64,000 nucleotides of DNA from Lutjanus erythropterus (GCA_020091685.1 CM034599.1:20912006-20976005); one strand, 5' to 3'. Positions 21,601 to 29,799 are shown, counted from the first letter of the stretch. Numbers and translations: made by a program. The notes: a model not told the origin generated them from the sequence alone.

Positions 21601-24416
21601 GGAGGATAAATACCCATATATAAGTTTTAAACATAGGCTGTGAGAAAAACAAGGAGGCATATATGAAGAAAAATGACAAATCATAACAGAAAAAAAAATC
21701 TTTACAGACAACATGTGAAGTCTGTATCTTCATTGAGACCAGGGTATTTCAAAGCATCCAGCTGATGGATCCCTTTTAAAAACACAGAGTTTGTGCAATC
21801 AAATGTCACATTGAGTGAAACAGAGACATTTTCTGTGATCTTCCAACACACTAACTAGCCACAACAGTAAACTCAGCACAGCAACTTTTCCATACAAAGT
21901 CACTTGGATCTTATGCTAATGTTGCATTTTTTTTTTTTAGATAAACCTGAGCTCATGCTTTGATTACTTGACACTTTATAATTTATCAGCTGCTCAATAG
22001 TGTATGTCTACATTTCAGCAGTCTCTCCTCAGTGCCGCACCTCTGAGTTTGAGCACCGCACATTTTCTACAAGAGCCCTTTCATTTCAACTTGTCATGTT
22101 TCTGCAAAGCCTGGCATTCTGAATGTTCCCAGACACAACCGAATTAGATCAGTCAAGCGGAGGGCACAGAGCGCCTGCTGCTCTGCAGGGGTGTCAGGAG
22201 CAGTAAAAAGAAGGGGAGAAGTTCAAAACTGTCAATGCCAAATATCCCTAATTCTCCAAACTAAATGTGGCCCCTGACTTATGCATGAAAAGACCATTCT
22301 TGTCTGAAATTGTTTGTTTTAACCAAGAAAATGTGCAGGTCCAAAGGGAGTGTAACAATAAAAAACACATTTCATGTTTTTCTTCACTCGGCTTCACATA
22401 GATTATTAGTGTTAAACCTAAAATGTATACAGCATAATAACTCAATCAGAGCTGTTTTCCTGCTATGTAATTATTCTTGTTATTCACCAACGGCTTACAT
22501 TTCCCTTGACAACGTAGGGATTCTTTATGGTAATGTTTTGGGGAAAAATATAATGCAGGCAATCAGTGTTTATGAACCGATGAAAATAGAGACTGAATAC
22601 AATTATGAAGCACTCTCTAAACGCTTTTTAGAAAGAAATGAAATGAAATGTCCAAATCTCTCTGTGCCACACTTTCAGCAATTGTGGGCCACTTACAGAA
22701 CAAGCACATTCTCTGTATTAAACAAATAGAGACATCATATCCAGTTACTGCCAAAAGGAACATGAGCATAAATAACAAAATAGCCAAAGCGGTGACTGGC
22801 CAATCACTGATGGCCAATTTAAAACATCTATCAGCTGATTATGATTGTCGTGATGGACTTTATGCGGCAGCAGTAGGCATGAATACAAATTTCAGACAAT
22901 AAAACCAATGGAGATTTATGAAGAATCCCATCTCTCTGTTCCTCCAATCAAAGTGAACTGCCTGCTGCTCCCTCTCTGAAATCCAATTGGTCTCCATGTT
23001 TGAACGACTGCTCCCTGTGTGATCTCCCACTTCAATATCCTCTTTCTACATGACATGTGCTCATCAAATTAAGGAAATGAGAACATTAAACATGGGGCCT
23101 TTGAGATCAATTGCAAAAGAAATAACCTGTAAAATAGTTTATTTCATGGGCCCCTTAGTTTCCTAATAATATTCTGGAAAGAAATTGACACATAACTGTT
23201 ATTCCTTAATACATTTTTGGAGATGACTGTTTAATTTGAAACTAATCACAGGAACAATTGAATTGATAATAATTGTCACATTTTATTTTCAATTTCTAGC
23301 ATAGGCGAGACACAGTTTTAACTAGGGATATTCCTGGCGACTAATTTCCCTGTTGATTAAATGGAAATTTTAATTTGGATTAAACAACGAGTTAAAAGTG
23401 AGAAGAAACTTAGAAAACTGTCAAAACTGAGCACAATCTATCTCTCTAAGGTTAAACATTGTCTGGAAAAAAAAAAAAAAAACAGTGTGTATTAAAAGCC
23501 ATTAATCACATGGTTAAATAACCAAAGCATAATTTAAATGCTGTTAGACTGTGCTGCACTTTGCACCATATATTATAAAGATTGCACATTATTCTGCAAA
23601 ACATAAGAAGTCATTAAATACGTTGTCTTTTCAGACTGAGCAGGATCAAATCATCTGTGGCTAAACAATTTCATGACATTGTCATGTAGCTGCACCACAG
23701 TGTGGCTAACATTAGCAGTGCTAGCGCCAGCAGCTGCTCTCCACGTAGGTTAACGTCCACATGCCTGTGCTCCTCTCTTCTACTGTTTGATGTAAATTAG
23801 CTCAAATAGATTAGTGTAGTCATAGCAGCTATTCTTCAAGATTACCCAATGATCTAACTAAATTACACATCCAGGAAACCCACTAAGAAGCAATAGTTAC
23901 TGTAGATATCCATTCCATTTAATATATTGAAAAAGCCAAGGGGTAAGTAAGAAATTACCATATAAGCAAAGAAATGCATTTAATCTGCATTTTACTATTT
24001 TATTGTCTTACATTTCATGTTAGATAGGTCTGAATGGGGAAGCTGAACGCATTGTTTTATGTGTCTGTTGTGCTTGTCAGACGGTGCGCACCATCCGTCG
24101 GCGGCGTTGCTACCCACCCACCTGGAAGCGCTGGGTCTTCTTCCTCTTCCCAGGCACCATGATCGCCACGTCTGCTGTGGCCCTCTACGCCTTTGTGGAG
24201 ACGGAGGAGAACTACTTCTACATCCACAGCATCTGGCACATGCTGATCGCGGGGAGCGTGGGCTTCCTCCTGCCGCCTCGCGCCAAGCCCGATGCCAAGG
24301 TGACCCCGCTGAAGCGTAGGCGGGGCTGTGGCTATCAGCTGTGCGTTAATGAGCACGAGGAGCTGGGTCTGGTCGACCCGGCCATCATCTCCATCAATAG
24401 CATCTGCACCAGCTGA
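1124..24416 (+). CDS. tmem8b: tmem8b, C-terminal 380 residues (7 exons, 5' part missing)
   Basis: Join of 1124-1220, 1793-1916, 7065-7207, 8568-8746, 10271-10417, 18837-18953 and 24081-24416; intron phases 1, 2, 1, 0, 0, 0. The 1143 coding bases translate without a break to 380 residues and a TGA. Fragment residues 1-93 are an extracellular beta-rich segment with five N-glycosylation sequons. Residues 94-128 form an EGF-like module with six cysteines (94, 98, 104, 117, 119, 128). From about 139 onward comes a multi-pass membrane domain. Candidate CREST-superfamily residues are Ser180, His184, Asp206, His318 and His322 (motifs [19 protein letters not shown]). The tail ending SINSICTS matches vertebrate TMEM8B rather than TMEM8A (PGAP6), whose tail differs. 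In the family, PGAP6 is a GPI-anchor phospholipase A2 and TMEM8C is myomaker; human TMEM8B (NGX6) is linked to cell adhesion and growth control, its enzymatic activity unsettled. The N-terminal signal peptide and upstream exons are outside the window. Confidence 0.95.
1376..1715. repeat. Degenerate minisatellite, period about 35 bp, core ACTTCAAC
   Basis: In the first visible intron the core ACTTCAAC or a close variant recurs at 1384, 1457, 1528, 1598, 1634, 1668 and 1706, spacings near one or two times 35 bp, with weaker matches (CTTTCAGC at 1562) between. The + strand is poor in G. It reads as an old diverged tandem array. Confidence 0.5.
1793..1916 (+). CDS. tmem8b: tmem8b exon B
   Basis: Residues 33-73 plus two bases. 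Contains [11 protein letters not shown] and the family-typical [17 protein letters not shown], the end of the extracellular beta-sandwich-like segment. Acceptor TGGCAG, donor GG|GTAAGA (strong). Sequons NAS and NIT. Confidence 0.93.
2061..2760 (+). mobile_element. Fish interspersed repeat (TTTGGGAAATATGCT type), interrupted
   Basis: From 2061 (TTAA) the sequence follows a repeat I recall as very common in perch-like fishes: a TTTGGGAAATATGCTCATTC stretch, then GGGGGAAACAGTGAGCTTGG, then TTTGTTTAATCC. It breaks near 2370 and resumes near 2601 with TCCTGGAGTCTCTCCTGGTT. It has no coding capacity and is probably a non-autonomous DNA element; I do not know its formal name. Confidence 0.6.
2371..2600. 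mobile_element. Insert with imperfect inverted ends inside the 2061-2760 repeat
   Basis: The segment separates two halves of the host repeat. Its left part contains GACTCACCCTACTTTGACTC and its right part the rough reverse complement (GAGTATCAAGGTAAGTC), suggesting an old miniature inverted-repeat element. A GGTTAGGATTAG motif in the middle is also frequent in fish repeats. Confidence 0.4.
2761..3470. other. Intron sequence, nothing recognised
   Basis: AT-rich intron DNA without recognisable repeat, exon or motif. Confidence 0.5.
3475..3800 (+). mobile_element. Interspersed repeat family shared with 55490-55730
   Basis: The stretch around GCTGTGGACAGGGGCTGCAG and CCTAAAAAAGGACCTCTTAA matches a non-coding repeat I recall from many percomorph introns. 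A second diverged copy of the family is at 55490-55730; the two share GAAGCTAAGCAA and the following AATATCA-TTAAGTG part. Confidence 0.5.
4045..4110. repeat. (GATA)n microsatellite
   Basis: About 16 uninterrupted GATA units, followed by imperfect units to about 4125. Confidence 0.97.
4126..5724. other. Intron sequence, nothing recognised
   Basis: AT-rich, no exon-like or repeat-like match that I can support. Confidence 0.5.
5725..5995 (+). mobile_element. Probable non-coding fish repeat (ATGTTTCTACTGCAGGAAC type)
   Basis: Starts with ATGTTTCTACTGCAGGAAC and includes GGGGGTGAGGCTTATAGAGC and CTGATTGGTTGA, the order I recall from a common fish miniature element. No coding capacity. Family unnamed here. 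Confidence 0.4.
6380..6960 (+). mobile_element. Two fragments of the repeat family also at 25625, 30725 and 35040
   Basis: Positions 6430-6550 carry CATGCTCACAATGACA, then the TTAGCATGTTAGCAACATTT and TACAGCTG parts; 6800-6860 carries the other end (TTTCAGTGTGGACCAAAGTG). About 250 bases of unrelated DNA lie between. The family recurs at least four more times in the window. Confidence 0.6.
7065..7207 (+). CDS. tmem8b: tmem8b exon C (EGF-like module)
   Basis: Residues 74-121 plus one base. Carries five of the six EGF-like cysteines in [20 protein letters not shown] and ACECKAG, nearly identical by recall to mammalian TMEM8B. Acceptor TTTTTCAG, donor CAG|GTAAGA. The sixth cysteine is in exon D. 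Confidence 0.96.
7208..8530. other. Intron sequence, nothing recognised
   Basis: No repeat family or extra exon recognised between exons C and D. Confidence 0.5.
8531..8567 (+). promoter_or_regulatory. 3' splice site of exon D with TG-rich tract in place of polypyrimidine tract
   Basis: TACTGAC at 8531-8537 is a good branch-point match. It is followed by an alternating TG run with one TTTG interruption up to GTATTAG at the exon border, so almost no C/T run separates branch point and AG. Every other acceptor in this gene fragment has a more usual setting. The TG run is of the kind that varies in length between individuals. Confidence 0.7.
8568..8746 (+). CDS. tmem8b: tmem8b exon D (last EGF cysteine, first two membrane spans)
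   Basis: Residues 122-181. GWEGWGC closes the EGF-like module; a hydrophobic span follows at about 139-162 ([20 protein letters not shown]) and a second starts near 167 and runs into exon E. Ser180 in MFFST is the candidate conserved serine. Donor ACT|GTGAGT. The acceptor TTAG is preceded by a TG-rich tract, described separately. Confidence 0.96.
8747..10270. other. Intron between exons D and E
   Basis: Contains an A-rich run at 9180-9200 and a somewhat GC-richer block at 9140-9560 that may be an unnamed repeat. An open stretch at 9279-9584 has no similarity I can name and looks like chance. Confidence 0.45.
10271..10417 (+). CDS. tmem8b: tmem8b exon E (FYHACDQ and FCDFLGS motifs)
   Basis: Residues 182-230, 49 whole codons, phase 0 at both ends. 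Contains FYHACDQPG with candidate catalytic His184, and the QFCDFLGS stretch with Asp206 in a membrane span. Acceptor TGACAG. Donor CAG|GTTGGT departs from the usual GTRAGT. Because the exon is a multiple of three, skipping it would keep the frame but remove two signature residues. Confidence 0.97.
10451..10530 (+). mobile_element. Very short TTAA-flanked miniature element
   Basis: TTAA at 10451 and at 10527 bracket about 72 bases that begin AGGAAAGTC and end GGAACTATCCCT, the two ends of a fish miniature family whose consensus ends I recall as AGGGATAGTTCACCC. TTAA flanks point to a piggyBac-type origin. Confidence 0.5.
10927..11115 (+). mobile_element. Non-coding fish repeat (AGCTGGGGTAGGCAG type)
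   Basis: Begins TTAAAGCTGGGGTAGGCAG and includes CTCCTCTTGGTTCTGTTTTC and AATCTAACCCGTGACAGG, in the order I recall for a widespread percomorph repeat. Right end uncertain. Confidence 0.55.
11186..11643. mobile_element. Miniature inverted-repeat element with CACTGTAAAAA ends
   Basis: Left end TACACTGTAAAAAAAAAAA, right end TTTTTTTCTACAGTGTA; the ends are inverted copies for about 16 bases. TA at both borders fits a TA target duplication. The interior is AT-rich and non-coding. Internal AGTTTAAA/AAACTC motifs repeat in both orientations. Confidence 0.7.
11897..11918. other. 22-bp palindrome with perfect 10-bp arms
   Basis: Arms AGACGTCTGG and CCAGACGTCT flank a two-base centre (AA). Each arm also contains the self-complementary octamer AGACGTCT. 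It lies in a CG-richer block (11740-12060) of the fifth visible intron that I do not recognise. Confidence 0.8.
12268..12321. repeat. (TG)n microsatellite
   Basis: About 27 uninterrupted TG units in the fifth visible intron. Confidence 0.97.
12541..12580. repeat. (TTTG)n / TG mixed microsatellite
   Basis: Two TTTG blocks joined by a short TG run. Confidence 0.93.
12634..12686. repeat. (TG)n microsatellite
   Basis: About 26 uninterrupted TG units, some 310 bases after the previous TG array. Confidence 0.97.
13147..13460 (+). mobile_element. Two adjoining non-coding fish repeats
   Basis: 13147-13305 has AGTGCTGGGGAGCAACTACT and repeated GTAATTACA/CAGTTACAGTTACT words, typical of a vertebrate repeat with GTAACTAGTTAC ends. 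13375-13460 has GTTTGGTTAGGTTGAGGCAA and TTGGTTAGGATTAGG, a second family also seen in reverse near 46090-46150. Confidence 0.5.
13461..14439. other. Intron sequence, nothing recognised
   Basis: AT-rich unique-looking DNA. Confidence 0.45.
14440..14830. other. Repeat-poor, GC-richer intron block
   Basis: A block distinctly richer in G and C than the surrounding intron, with no repeat I recognise and no exon that fits tmem8b. It could be a conserved non-coding element. Conservation cannot be seen from one sequence. Confidence 0.3.
14905..16150 (-). mobile_element. L1-like LINE, 3' end (5' truncated, decayed)
   Basis: The minus strand encodes pieces of the C-terminal region of an L1/Tx1-type ORF2: QELQNK-like FTELQNKF and [14 protein letters not shown] near 15900-16020, then KKLILKHW near 15440-15470, in the correct order. 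The last is the post-RT region of fish L1 elements. The distal part (14950-15250) is a G-poor 3' UTR on the + strand reading, ending in a T-rich run at 14905-14935 that is the A-rich tail on the element's strand. Several frame shifts separate the pieces. Confidence 0.65.
15415..15435. repeat. Poly(T) run
   Basis: Twenty-one T in a row inside the L1-like fragment; it puts a lysine run into the relic reading frame. Confidence 0.9.
16151..16939. other. Intron sequence, nothing recognised
   Basis: Could include more of the decayed L1 upstream part up to about 16260; otherwise no match. Confidence 0.4.
16940..17140 (+). mobile_element. piggyBac-type miniature element, copy 1 (GTCCAGTGTGTAAGATTT)
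   Basis: Left end AGGTCCAGTGTGTAAGATTT preceded by TTAG, a one-base variant of TTAA. The interior has the family landmarks CCCAGAGTGGACGAACCAAA and CACCACTAGATGACACTAAA. The right terminal repeat is decayed. Two more copies are at 33051-33347 and 38164-38405. Confidence 0.75.
17210..17560. mobile_element. Possible decayed AT-rich miniature element
   Basis: TTCAACTTAAAAA and TTGAACTTAAGATG words occur in opposite orientations near the middle and right edge. Similar words occur at 61720-62290. Boundaries are unclear. Confidence 0.3.
17960..18250. other. G-poor (A/C-rich) intron block
   Basis: The + strand is strikingly short of G over nearly 300 bases while A and C are abundant. The only similar block is the 3' UTR part of the L1-like fragment at 14990-15200. 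It may be the 3' UTR of another minus-strand LINE whose coding part is gone. Confidence 0.35.
18837..18953 (+). CDS. tmem8b: tmem8b exon F
   Basis: Residues 231-269, 39 whole codons, phase 0 at both ends ([20 protein letters not shown], then the conserved [13 protein letters not shown]). Two hydrophobic spans flank the LDRHG loop. Acceptor GTCAAG after a T run, donor TGG|GTAAGA. Confidence 0.97.
19501..19673 (-). mobile_element. tRNA-derived SINE-like repeat
   Basis: The right end, GCTCTACCAACTGAGCTATG, is the reverse complement of a tRNA A-box/D-arm region, so the element runs on the minus strand. The AT-rich left part (TTTTGCCTTTGTTTTAGATA, GGGACAGCTGAAG, GACATGCAGCAAA) is the order I recall for an abundant percomorph tRNA-related repeat. 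Confidence 0.65.
19724..19780 (-). repeat. Partial second copy of the SINE-like repeat
   Basis: GGGAGTTGAACCAGCAGCCA and CTGCAGAGGACTAACAGCCT repeat the sequence at about 19590-19640 with few changes, roughly 140 bases downstream, so part of the element was duplicated locally or inserted twice. Confidence 0.6.
20753..21320. mobile_element. Miniature element rich in GGGTTCT, carrying a nested SINE
   Basis: Both halves are packed with AAGGGTTCT / AGAACCCTT words in alternating orientation (20775, 20835, 20873, 21066, 21080, 21228), and the right end ...TTTTTTTAAGAGTG resembles the CACTCTTAAAAA end of a fish element I recall. A SINE head interrupts it from 20886. Confidence 0.55.
20886..21030 (+). 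mobile_element. tRNA-derived SINE head inserted in the GGGTTCT element
   Basis: GGTAGCTCAGCTGG at 20891 matches a polymerase III A box and GGTTTGACTCC near 20958 a B box (GGTTCGANTCC), about 65 bases apart. The stem is too long and irregular for a real tRNA. A family-related sequence on the opposite strand is at 19501-19673. Confidence 0.65.
21321..23460. other. Intron between exons F and G, mostly unique-looking
   Basis: No repeat family recognised. The part at 22880-23170 is even in composition and free of repeats, a weak candidate for conserved non-coding DNA. Confidence 0.4.
24081..24416 (+). CDS. tmem8b: tmem8b terminal coding exon G
   Basis: Residues 270-380 and a TGA stop. After an arginine-rich loop ([16 protein letters not shown]) come the last membrane spans, [15 protein letters not shown] with His318 and His322, then [12 protein letters not shown] and a cytosolic-type tail ending NSICTS. 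Acceptor CTTGTCAG. The exon is visibly richer in G and C than the surrounding introns, which produces long chance reading frames on the opposite strand. Confidence 0.97.
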   Translation, partial: TVRTIRRRRCYPPTWKRWVFFLFPGTMIATSAVALYAFVETEENYFYIHSIWHMLIAGSVGFLLPPRAKPDAKVTPLKRRRGCGYQLCVNEHEELGLVDPAIISINSICTS

Positions 24417-25185
24417 TAAACTCCTTTTACCTTAGAGACACTTCATTGCCTTCTTTTACTTGGGAAATTCACACACGGGAAATTAAGCCACAGAACTTGA
24501 AAAAGCAAATGTAAATACTTTAATGCAGATGTGACACATTGGATTTCTTTTTTTGGGGGGGGGTTGTTATTGTCATGGTAATTACTATCAATACAACTGT
24601 AATTATTATTATCTATAGTTAAAGTTGTTCTGATGAATTGTGGGTGTACAGTGACACACAGTTGTTTGTGAATATGTATTTAAAGTCAAAGCTGAAACAC
24701 TGCTGCTATCTGACGGTGACTGTAAAACTGCTTCTGTTGGTTATTTATTGGTGGTCTTGTAAACAGGCCAGTTATTTTACTGTCGGGGCACAGATCAGGG
24801 GGAGACTTGGGGGGGACATTTATCAAGGGCACGGCTTTTCTGAAATTCTTTTGGAATATATATCTTTTGCACTGAGACACAAAAATGTTATTCTGTAAAT
24901 TTTTATAACGATATAAACTACAGTGGGCATCACAAATGTAAAACCTAGTTGTCATGTGGAATGTTAGACTGTCTTTTTGCAATTGCAATGTATCGCTTTT
25001 ACACGAATGTGCTGATTGTTCTTGATAGGAACAATTCCAAAGTCCAGCTGCCTGCTGACAGAGAAGAGGGGGAGGCAGGATTATTTCAGAGACCTCAAAC
25101 CAAGACCTCACCTCCCTGTTCTTTTCTTACAGGACCTGTGTGACACCACATTCATAAACAATAAATGTTTTCTTTCTTTGCCTCA
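24417..25185 (+). other. tmem8b 3' UTR with likely poly(A) signal
   Basis: AT-rich non-coding sequence follows the stop. The first good AATAAA is at 25160-25165, followed by a T/G-rich stretch, so cleavage is expected around 25180-25190. The end point is an estimate. Confidence 0.6.
25160..25165 (+). terminator. Candidate polyadenylation signal AATAAA
   Basis: Canonical hexamer about 745 bases after the stop codon, with T/G-rich sequence downstream. Confidence 0.6.
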
Positions 25186-25199
25186 GTATTACTCCTGCT

Positions 25200-25620
25200 T
25201 TCCAAGCTTTTAAATGTAGTGCAACTAGTGAACCTCCCACAAAGACATCACATTGCAATTCCTGCCCTAATGGAAGCTGGTGGTACTCAGACAGTGAGAT
25301 GAGACGCTGTCAGCAGCATCCTCCCAGGAATAGAGCAAGAGATAAATAATTCTCCTACAGAGCAGCAGCATGAAGGCAGCTTCGGAGCACGCTGTCGATG
25401 TGCAGCCTCGCTCTTATATAAGGAAAGAGAGTGTTTTATGACTCTTTGCTTTATGTCTTATTAGACGTGATCCATCAGCAGCACCTCAGTATTTATCATC
25501 CTGTGCTGTGAGCATGCCCAGTCTTATCAAATTATTAGAGAGAAGAAAGATGAAAGAAGTCATTCTTTTTAGCGTATCGCACCACAGAGCTAATATCACA
25601 CTAATAAACAAGATTAAGAG
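25200..25620. other. Repeat-poor block just downstream of tmem8b
   Basis: Higher G+C than its surroundings, no recognised repeat, no exon. A candidate regulatory block, unproven. Confidence 0.3.
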
Positions 25621-25624
25621 TCTG

Positions 25625-26110
25625 CGGCCATGCTAGCAGCTCTGTAAGGCTCTACATGAACCATGTAGAAATGAAACATGCTCACAATGATGATGCTTAG
25701 GCGGTATAATGTTCACCTTCATAACATTTGATAATAAGCTCTTAGCAAGTAGGTTGATGGGAATGTCATTAGTTTTGCAGGTATTTGGTCATAAACCAGT
25801 GTAGGCTATTGGAAATTTTGACCAAAGTCATTACAATTCCTCTTCTGGAGGGGTGTGTTTTTGAGATATTTTAATAAAATATGCTGAACTAGTAGGCATA
25901 CTGGATACACGTACCAAATCTGGTGCCAATCCATTCAGTAGATGTTGAGATGTTTACAAGATAAGTGAAAGCTTTGACTGCTGGTGGCACTAGAGGAAAA
26001 GCATGAGGGAAACCAAAGACAGTAGAATTCATCACCTGGGGACCATAAATATGACCTAGATATTTCAGTCTGGACCAAAATGGTGGACAGACCAACCAAC
26101 TGACATTGCT
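25625..26110 (+). mobile_element. Non-coding repeat family, near-complete + copy
   Basis: Begins CATGCTAGCAGCTCTGTAAG, then GTATTTGGTCATAAACCAGT, GGTGGCACTAGAGGAAAAGC, GGGACCATAAATATGACC, and ends TCTGGACCAAAATGGTGGAC. The order matches a repeat I know from many percomorphs; no coding capacity. Other copies: 6380-6960 (+), 30725-31255 (-), 35040-35520 (-), pieces at 27471-27500 and 42640-43215. Confidence 0.65.
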
Positions 26111-26130
26111 GACATCTCTAGTGCAGAAGT

Positions 26131-27590
26131 TGTCAATTTTTGTTGGAAATTAAGTGTGATTTTGTCCTGTCCCAGATAAAAGATGACCAACGTGAAAGAA
26201 ATGTGACGATATCTTTTGTTGTGGCTTCAAAACAGTGGTCTTATGTTTCCCTGCAAGAGAGACTCGAGGACGACTGTTCTCATGGTCTTGTGACCAAAGA
26301 AAAAGTCTGACAGATGATACAAAATAAACACACAAACACACACTTGAACGCAACCTAATCAACTTTCTTTTAAATTTAAGCTTTGCAAGCAAAATATTTA
26401 TTGACAGAGCAAGACAGAGGAGGAAAAAAGTAATTCCTCATTTTTAGCAGAGCTGTCACTGCTGCAGCTAATTATGCATCAATTCTTTACTCCAAGTGTT
26501 TCTGTTGAGCTTTGAAAATGTGATGGAATGAGGTCACTGGAGGGCATTTAAAGTCTTTACATTAACTTTTCTTCTCTACTCTCTCTGTCTAAAAGGAATA
26601 AAAGCACAAGCACACAAAAAAGATGACTATATAGTCAAACTGGAACTGCTTCATGCTTTTATCTAAATTTTGTTGAATAATATTCTTATCTCTTTATATC
26701 CTTTATGTAATTTTTCTTCTGTATATTAAAAACCATATATTAAACTGAACAAAGTACAATCTACACAACCTGTACAGTAAAAAGAGTCTTTGTTGCTCTC
26801 TTCATCTCATCAAAAAGAAACGGAAATTCTTCCCCAGATATTTTCCGTAAAAGGATTCAGTCACTAGTGAAAGGAGAAATACAATGAAATGCAAAATGAA
26901 ACAGTGATTACATCAACACAAAACTTTGTAAAGCTGTATATATTTCAGAGCATTTCTCAGTCAATTCCCTGGCACTTCGATGAAAAGCCAAGTAATGGAA
27001 ATTCATGTAATAAGAGACTCAATATTCCAAGTGCAGAGTGCACCCCTTGGCGGGAATAAAAGGCCTGTGACTGTGCTTAATGAGACAAATTAGACCAAAA
27101 TGACAAGGTCTTAGATATTGAAATTTCAAACAGTGGATATCCCTGTACTTCCACCACACATGAAATCAAAGCAAGTACCTTCTTTGTATTCATGGATTCT
27201 TGGCTAACATATCTAACAGGATTATTACTCTGACACACCATAACCTACAGCACTCGAGCAATTTCAGATAGGCTTATTTGCATGGATGTTTTTCCTTGGG
27301 TAAATCCTGCAGTATGAGAGCAGAGCTACTGTCTCGGGCTGTAATATGATGAGCTGCACAACGATAAATTACAGCTTTTACTACTTTTTATTTTATTTGA
27401 CTTTTGATTTGTTGTCCATATATTGCTGGCCCACCTCATTTTTGCTTAAATGACACTAAGACTTTATGTCCATGCTAGCAGCTCTGTGAGGCTGTTCCCT
27501 GGTTACATACAATATATTTAAAATCACTATGTAATGAAATATAATGTCACTATGTAATCATTTTCACACATTTACGTGCATGGCAATGCG
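26131..27590. other. Intergenic, little recognised
   Basis: Only a 30-base fragment of the repeat above (GCTAGCAGCTCTGTGAGGCT near 27475) is recognised. Confidence 0.45.
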
Positions 27591-28045
27591 ATAGTTCACC
27601 CAAAAATGAAAATTCACCCAATATCTATTCACCCCTGTGCTGATGTGAGGATGGGTGAAGATCTCCAGTTCACAAAACACTCCCAGAGCTGCAGCAGAAA
27701 ACAGCCAAATCCAGTACAACTGCAGTGAATTATGACCAGCTTTAAAATGTAAAAAAAAAGAACACAAACACACACAAAATGTCTCCATACTGCTCCTGTG
27801 GTGTAATGCAAGTGTCCATAAGCTGTGACATTAAAATCTGACCCAAAAAGACACAATTTACACCATGTTTTTAGCCTAAATATCAACTGTAGCCTCTCAG
27901 ACTGTGCAGACGCGTGCACACGCCTGAAGCAGGCACACAAACTTGAGCCTTTCTCAATCTGGAAAGGATTTTGTACAACTACACCACCAGGTTTCCGTCA
28001 GAGCTGTTTTCTGCTGAAACTCCGGGAGTGTCGATAAATTCCATA
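27591..28045 (+). mobile_element. Non-coding fish repeat (ATAGTTCACCCAAAAATGAA type)
   Basis: Starts ATAGTTCACCCAAAAATGAA, followed by AGTTCACAAAACACTCC, GTCTCCATACTGCTCCTGTG and ATTTACACCATGTTTTTAGC in the order I recall for this repeat. The very short element at 10451-10530 carries related terminal sequences. Confidence 0.6.
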
Positions 28046-29285
28046 TTAAATTCCTTCGAAGTCTTGACTACATACATTATATGAGTCTGGACAGACGTGG
28101 ATGTAAACTGTAACTTGACTGCCTGGTAGAGCCATATAACTGCGAGGCAGTAATCCTACTTTTTGACTGCTTTATACAACCGTTGACAGCTGTCTTCTCA
28201 CTCTTCTTAACTGGCCACTGGGGGCTGTGAGTGATCAACGACTGCTTCAGTGTGAAATCTTCTGAGACAACATGAGGGTCGTGTTAATGTTGGCAGAACT
28301 TTGCAAAACTTGTGAAACCATAGTTCCCTGGTTGTGCCTGGCAATTGAGGTGGCATTGCAGCAGGTGCTTCATCATCTATTGCTTGGCAGAGATCTGCAC
28401 TCTACTGTGTGCACTCTTCTAGTTCACCAGGGGCCCTGTTTACATATTTTTGTGTCTAAATGCTTATATCGCTCATTAGATTTCTCTCTTCAATCCACCA
28501 GACTCCATTTCAGAGAATGGAATGAAGGTCTACTTAGATTGTTTTGTAGCCTGACATCAGACCAAAGTGTCAACTCATTATACCCTATTTCCATATTGAG
28601 TCAACTCAGTGGAGAAGGGTGGATTTGAAGGCGTGGACCCAGGTGAATTGTTTTCTGTTATTGTGTGCCTTTGGTGTTTTAAAATGGCTGGTTTAGACAC
28701 GAACTACAGCACGTAAATAACAAATAAAATGTAATACATTTCAGTGATTAACCTGAACAGAGACGTATCGACCATTCCCAGTGATGATAGAGTCTGCAGT
28801 GATCCAAAATAGGCACTCACATTCCCAAAATCCTTCGATGGGAACACTTTGCACAAACTAACACATGCATAAAATGTCAAACACCCATATAACAGCTACA
28901 GTACACAGCATGTTAATTAATTTGAAGGCTCACCTTAATGCATCTCATATTTCAGTGTTACAAGGTATGTTTTCAAAAAAAAATAACTCTGCAGAAAGGT
29001 GGGAAACAGATGTGTGTGTAATGAAAAGACATATGATGTTCTACTTTCACTGTCAAAACTACTTTCATAGTCATTTAAAAATATCACAGATAAACACATG
29101 AGCTTCATTGTAATAGATGCCATCTGAAACAGAAAAGTCATATTCAGTTGAATACTAATTAACAGTACATGGTAGTGGTGTACTAGCACAGGAGTTCCGA
29201 AAACCAAAACCCAGCTAGCAGAGTTACAAAGAGAAACAACCTAAAATAGCTGGTGCATCTGTCAGACAAAATGAGAACAATTCAA
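28046..29285. other. Intergenic, nothing recognised
   Basis: Includes an open + strand stretch at 28272-28628 with no similarity I can name and no exon-like context. Confidence 0.4.
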
Positions 29286-29289
29286 TGCT

Positions 29290-29795
29290 GCAGAGGAAAC
29301 ACAAGAAAATAATGACAACTTTTTCTAGAAATGAGCAAACTGCCCTCTTACTCTGTTTAGAACTGAACTTCCATCACAATGTCAACAAAACTGCCCATCA
29401 AAAACATCTCAAGGCTGTGGCGGATAACCGAAAAGGTTGGGCACCACTTGTATCCAAGGTCAACAGACAAAGATGCATAATGTGGTCTAAAGGAGCCGAG
29501 ACGCTGAGGGGCTGATGGAGAACTAATGAGTCATCTTTCAGTCTGTTTTCATCCAGAACAATTTGAATTTGAAGAAAGCCAAAGGATGCATTTAACCTAC
29601 AATGTCTGTTGCCCACCATTAAACATGCTGGTCAATCTGTAATGGTTTGGACATCCGTCTGCTGAGAGTCGCTGCTCCAATGTTTGTTCTGCACGGCTGC
29701 ATAGCAACCAGAAAATATGAGACCATTTTATAGGGCCAGATGCACTCCAGGGTGCAAACACTGTTCCATCATGATGCTAGGTTAAGTTAATAAAC
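29290..29795 (+). mobile_element. Tc1/mariner transposase relic
   Basis: The + strand reads PLVSKVNRQRCIMWSKG, then an interrupted TNESSF-like segment in the place of the family's SDESKF, then a LPTIKHAGQSVMVW-like piece, then a PGW-FQHDND-like stretch near 29745. This is the order of the catalytic domain of Tc1 transposases. Stops and shifts break the frame repeatedly; terminal repeats were not identified. Confidence 0.65.
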
Positions 29796-29799
29796 AGTC

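Noticed and set aside
24057-24356. Antisense and alternate-frame open stretches over the last tmem8b exon
   Set aside because: They mirror the GC-rich coding exon. The + frame reading through the exon is fully explained by tmem8b.
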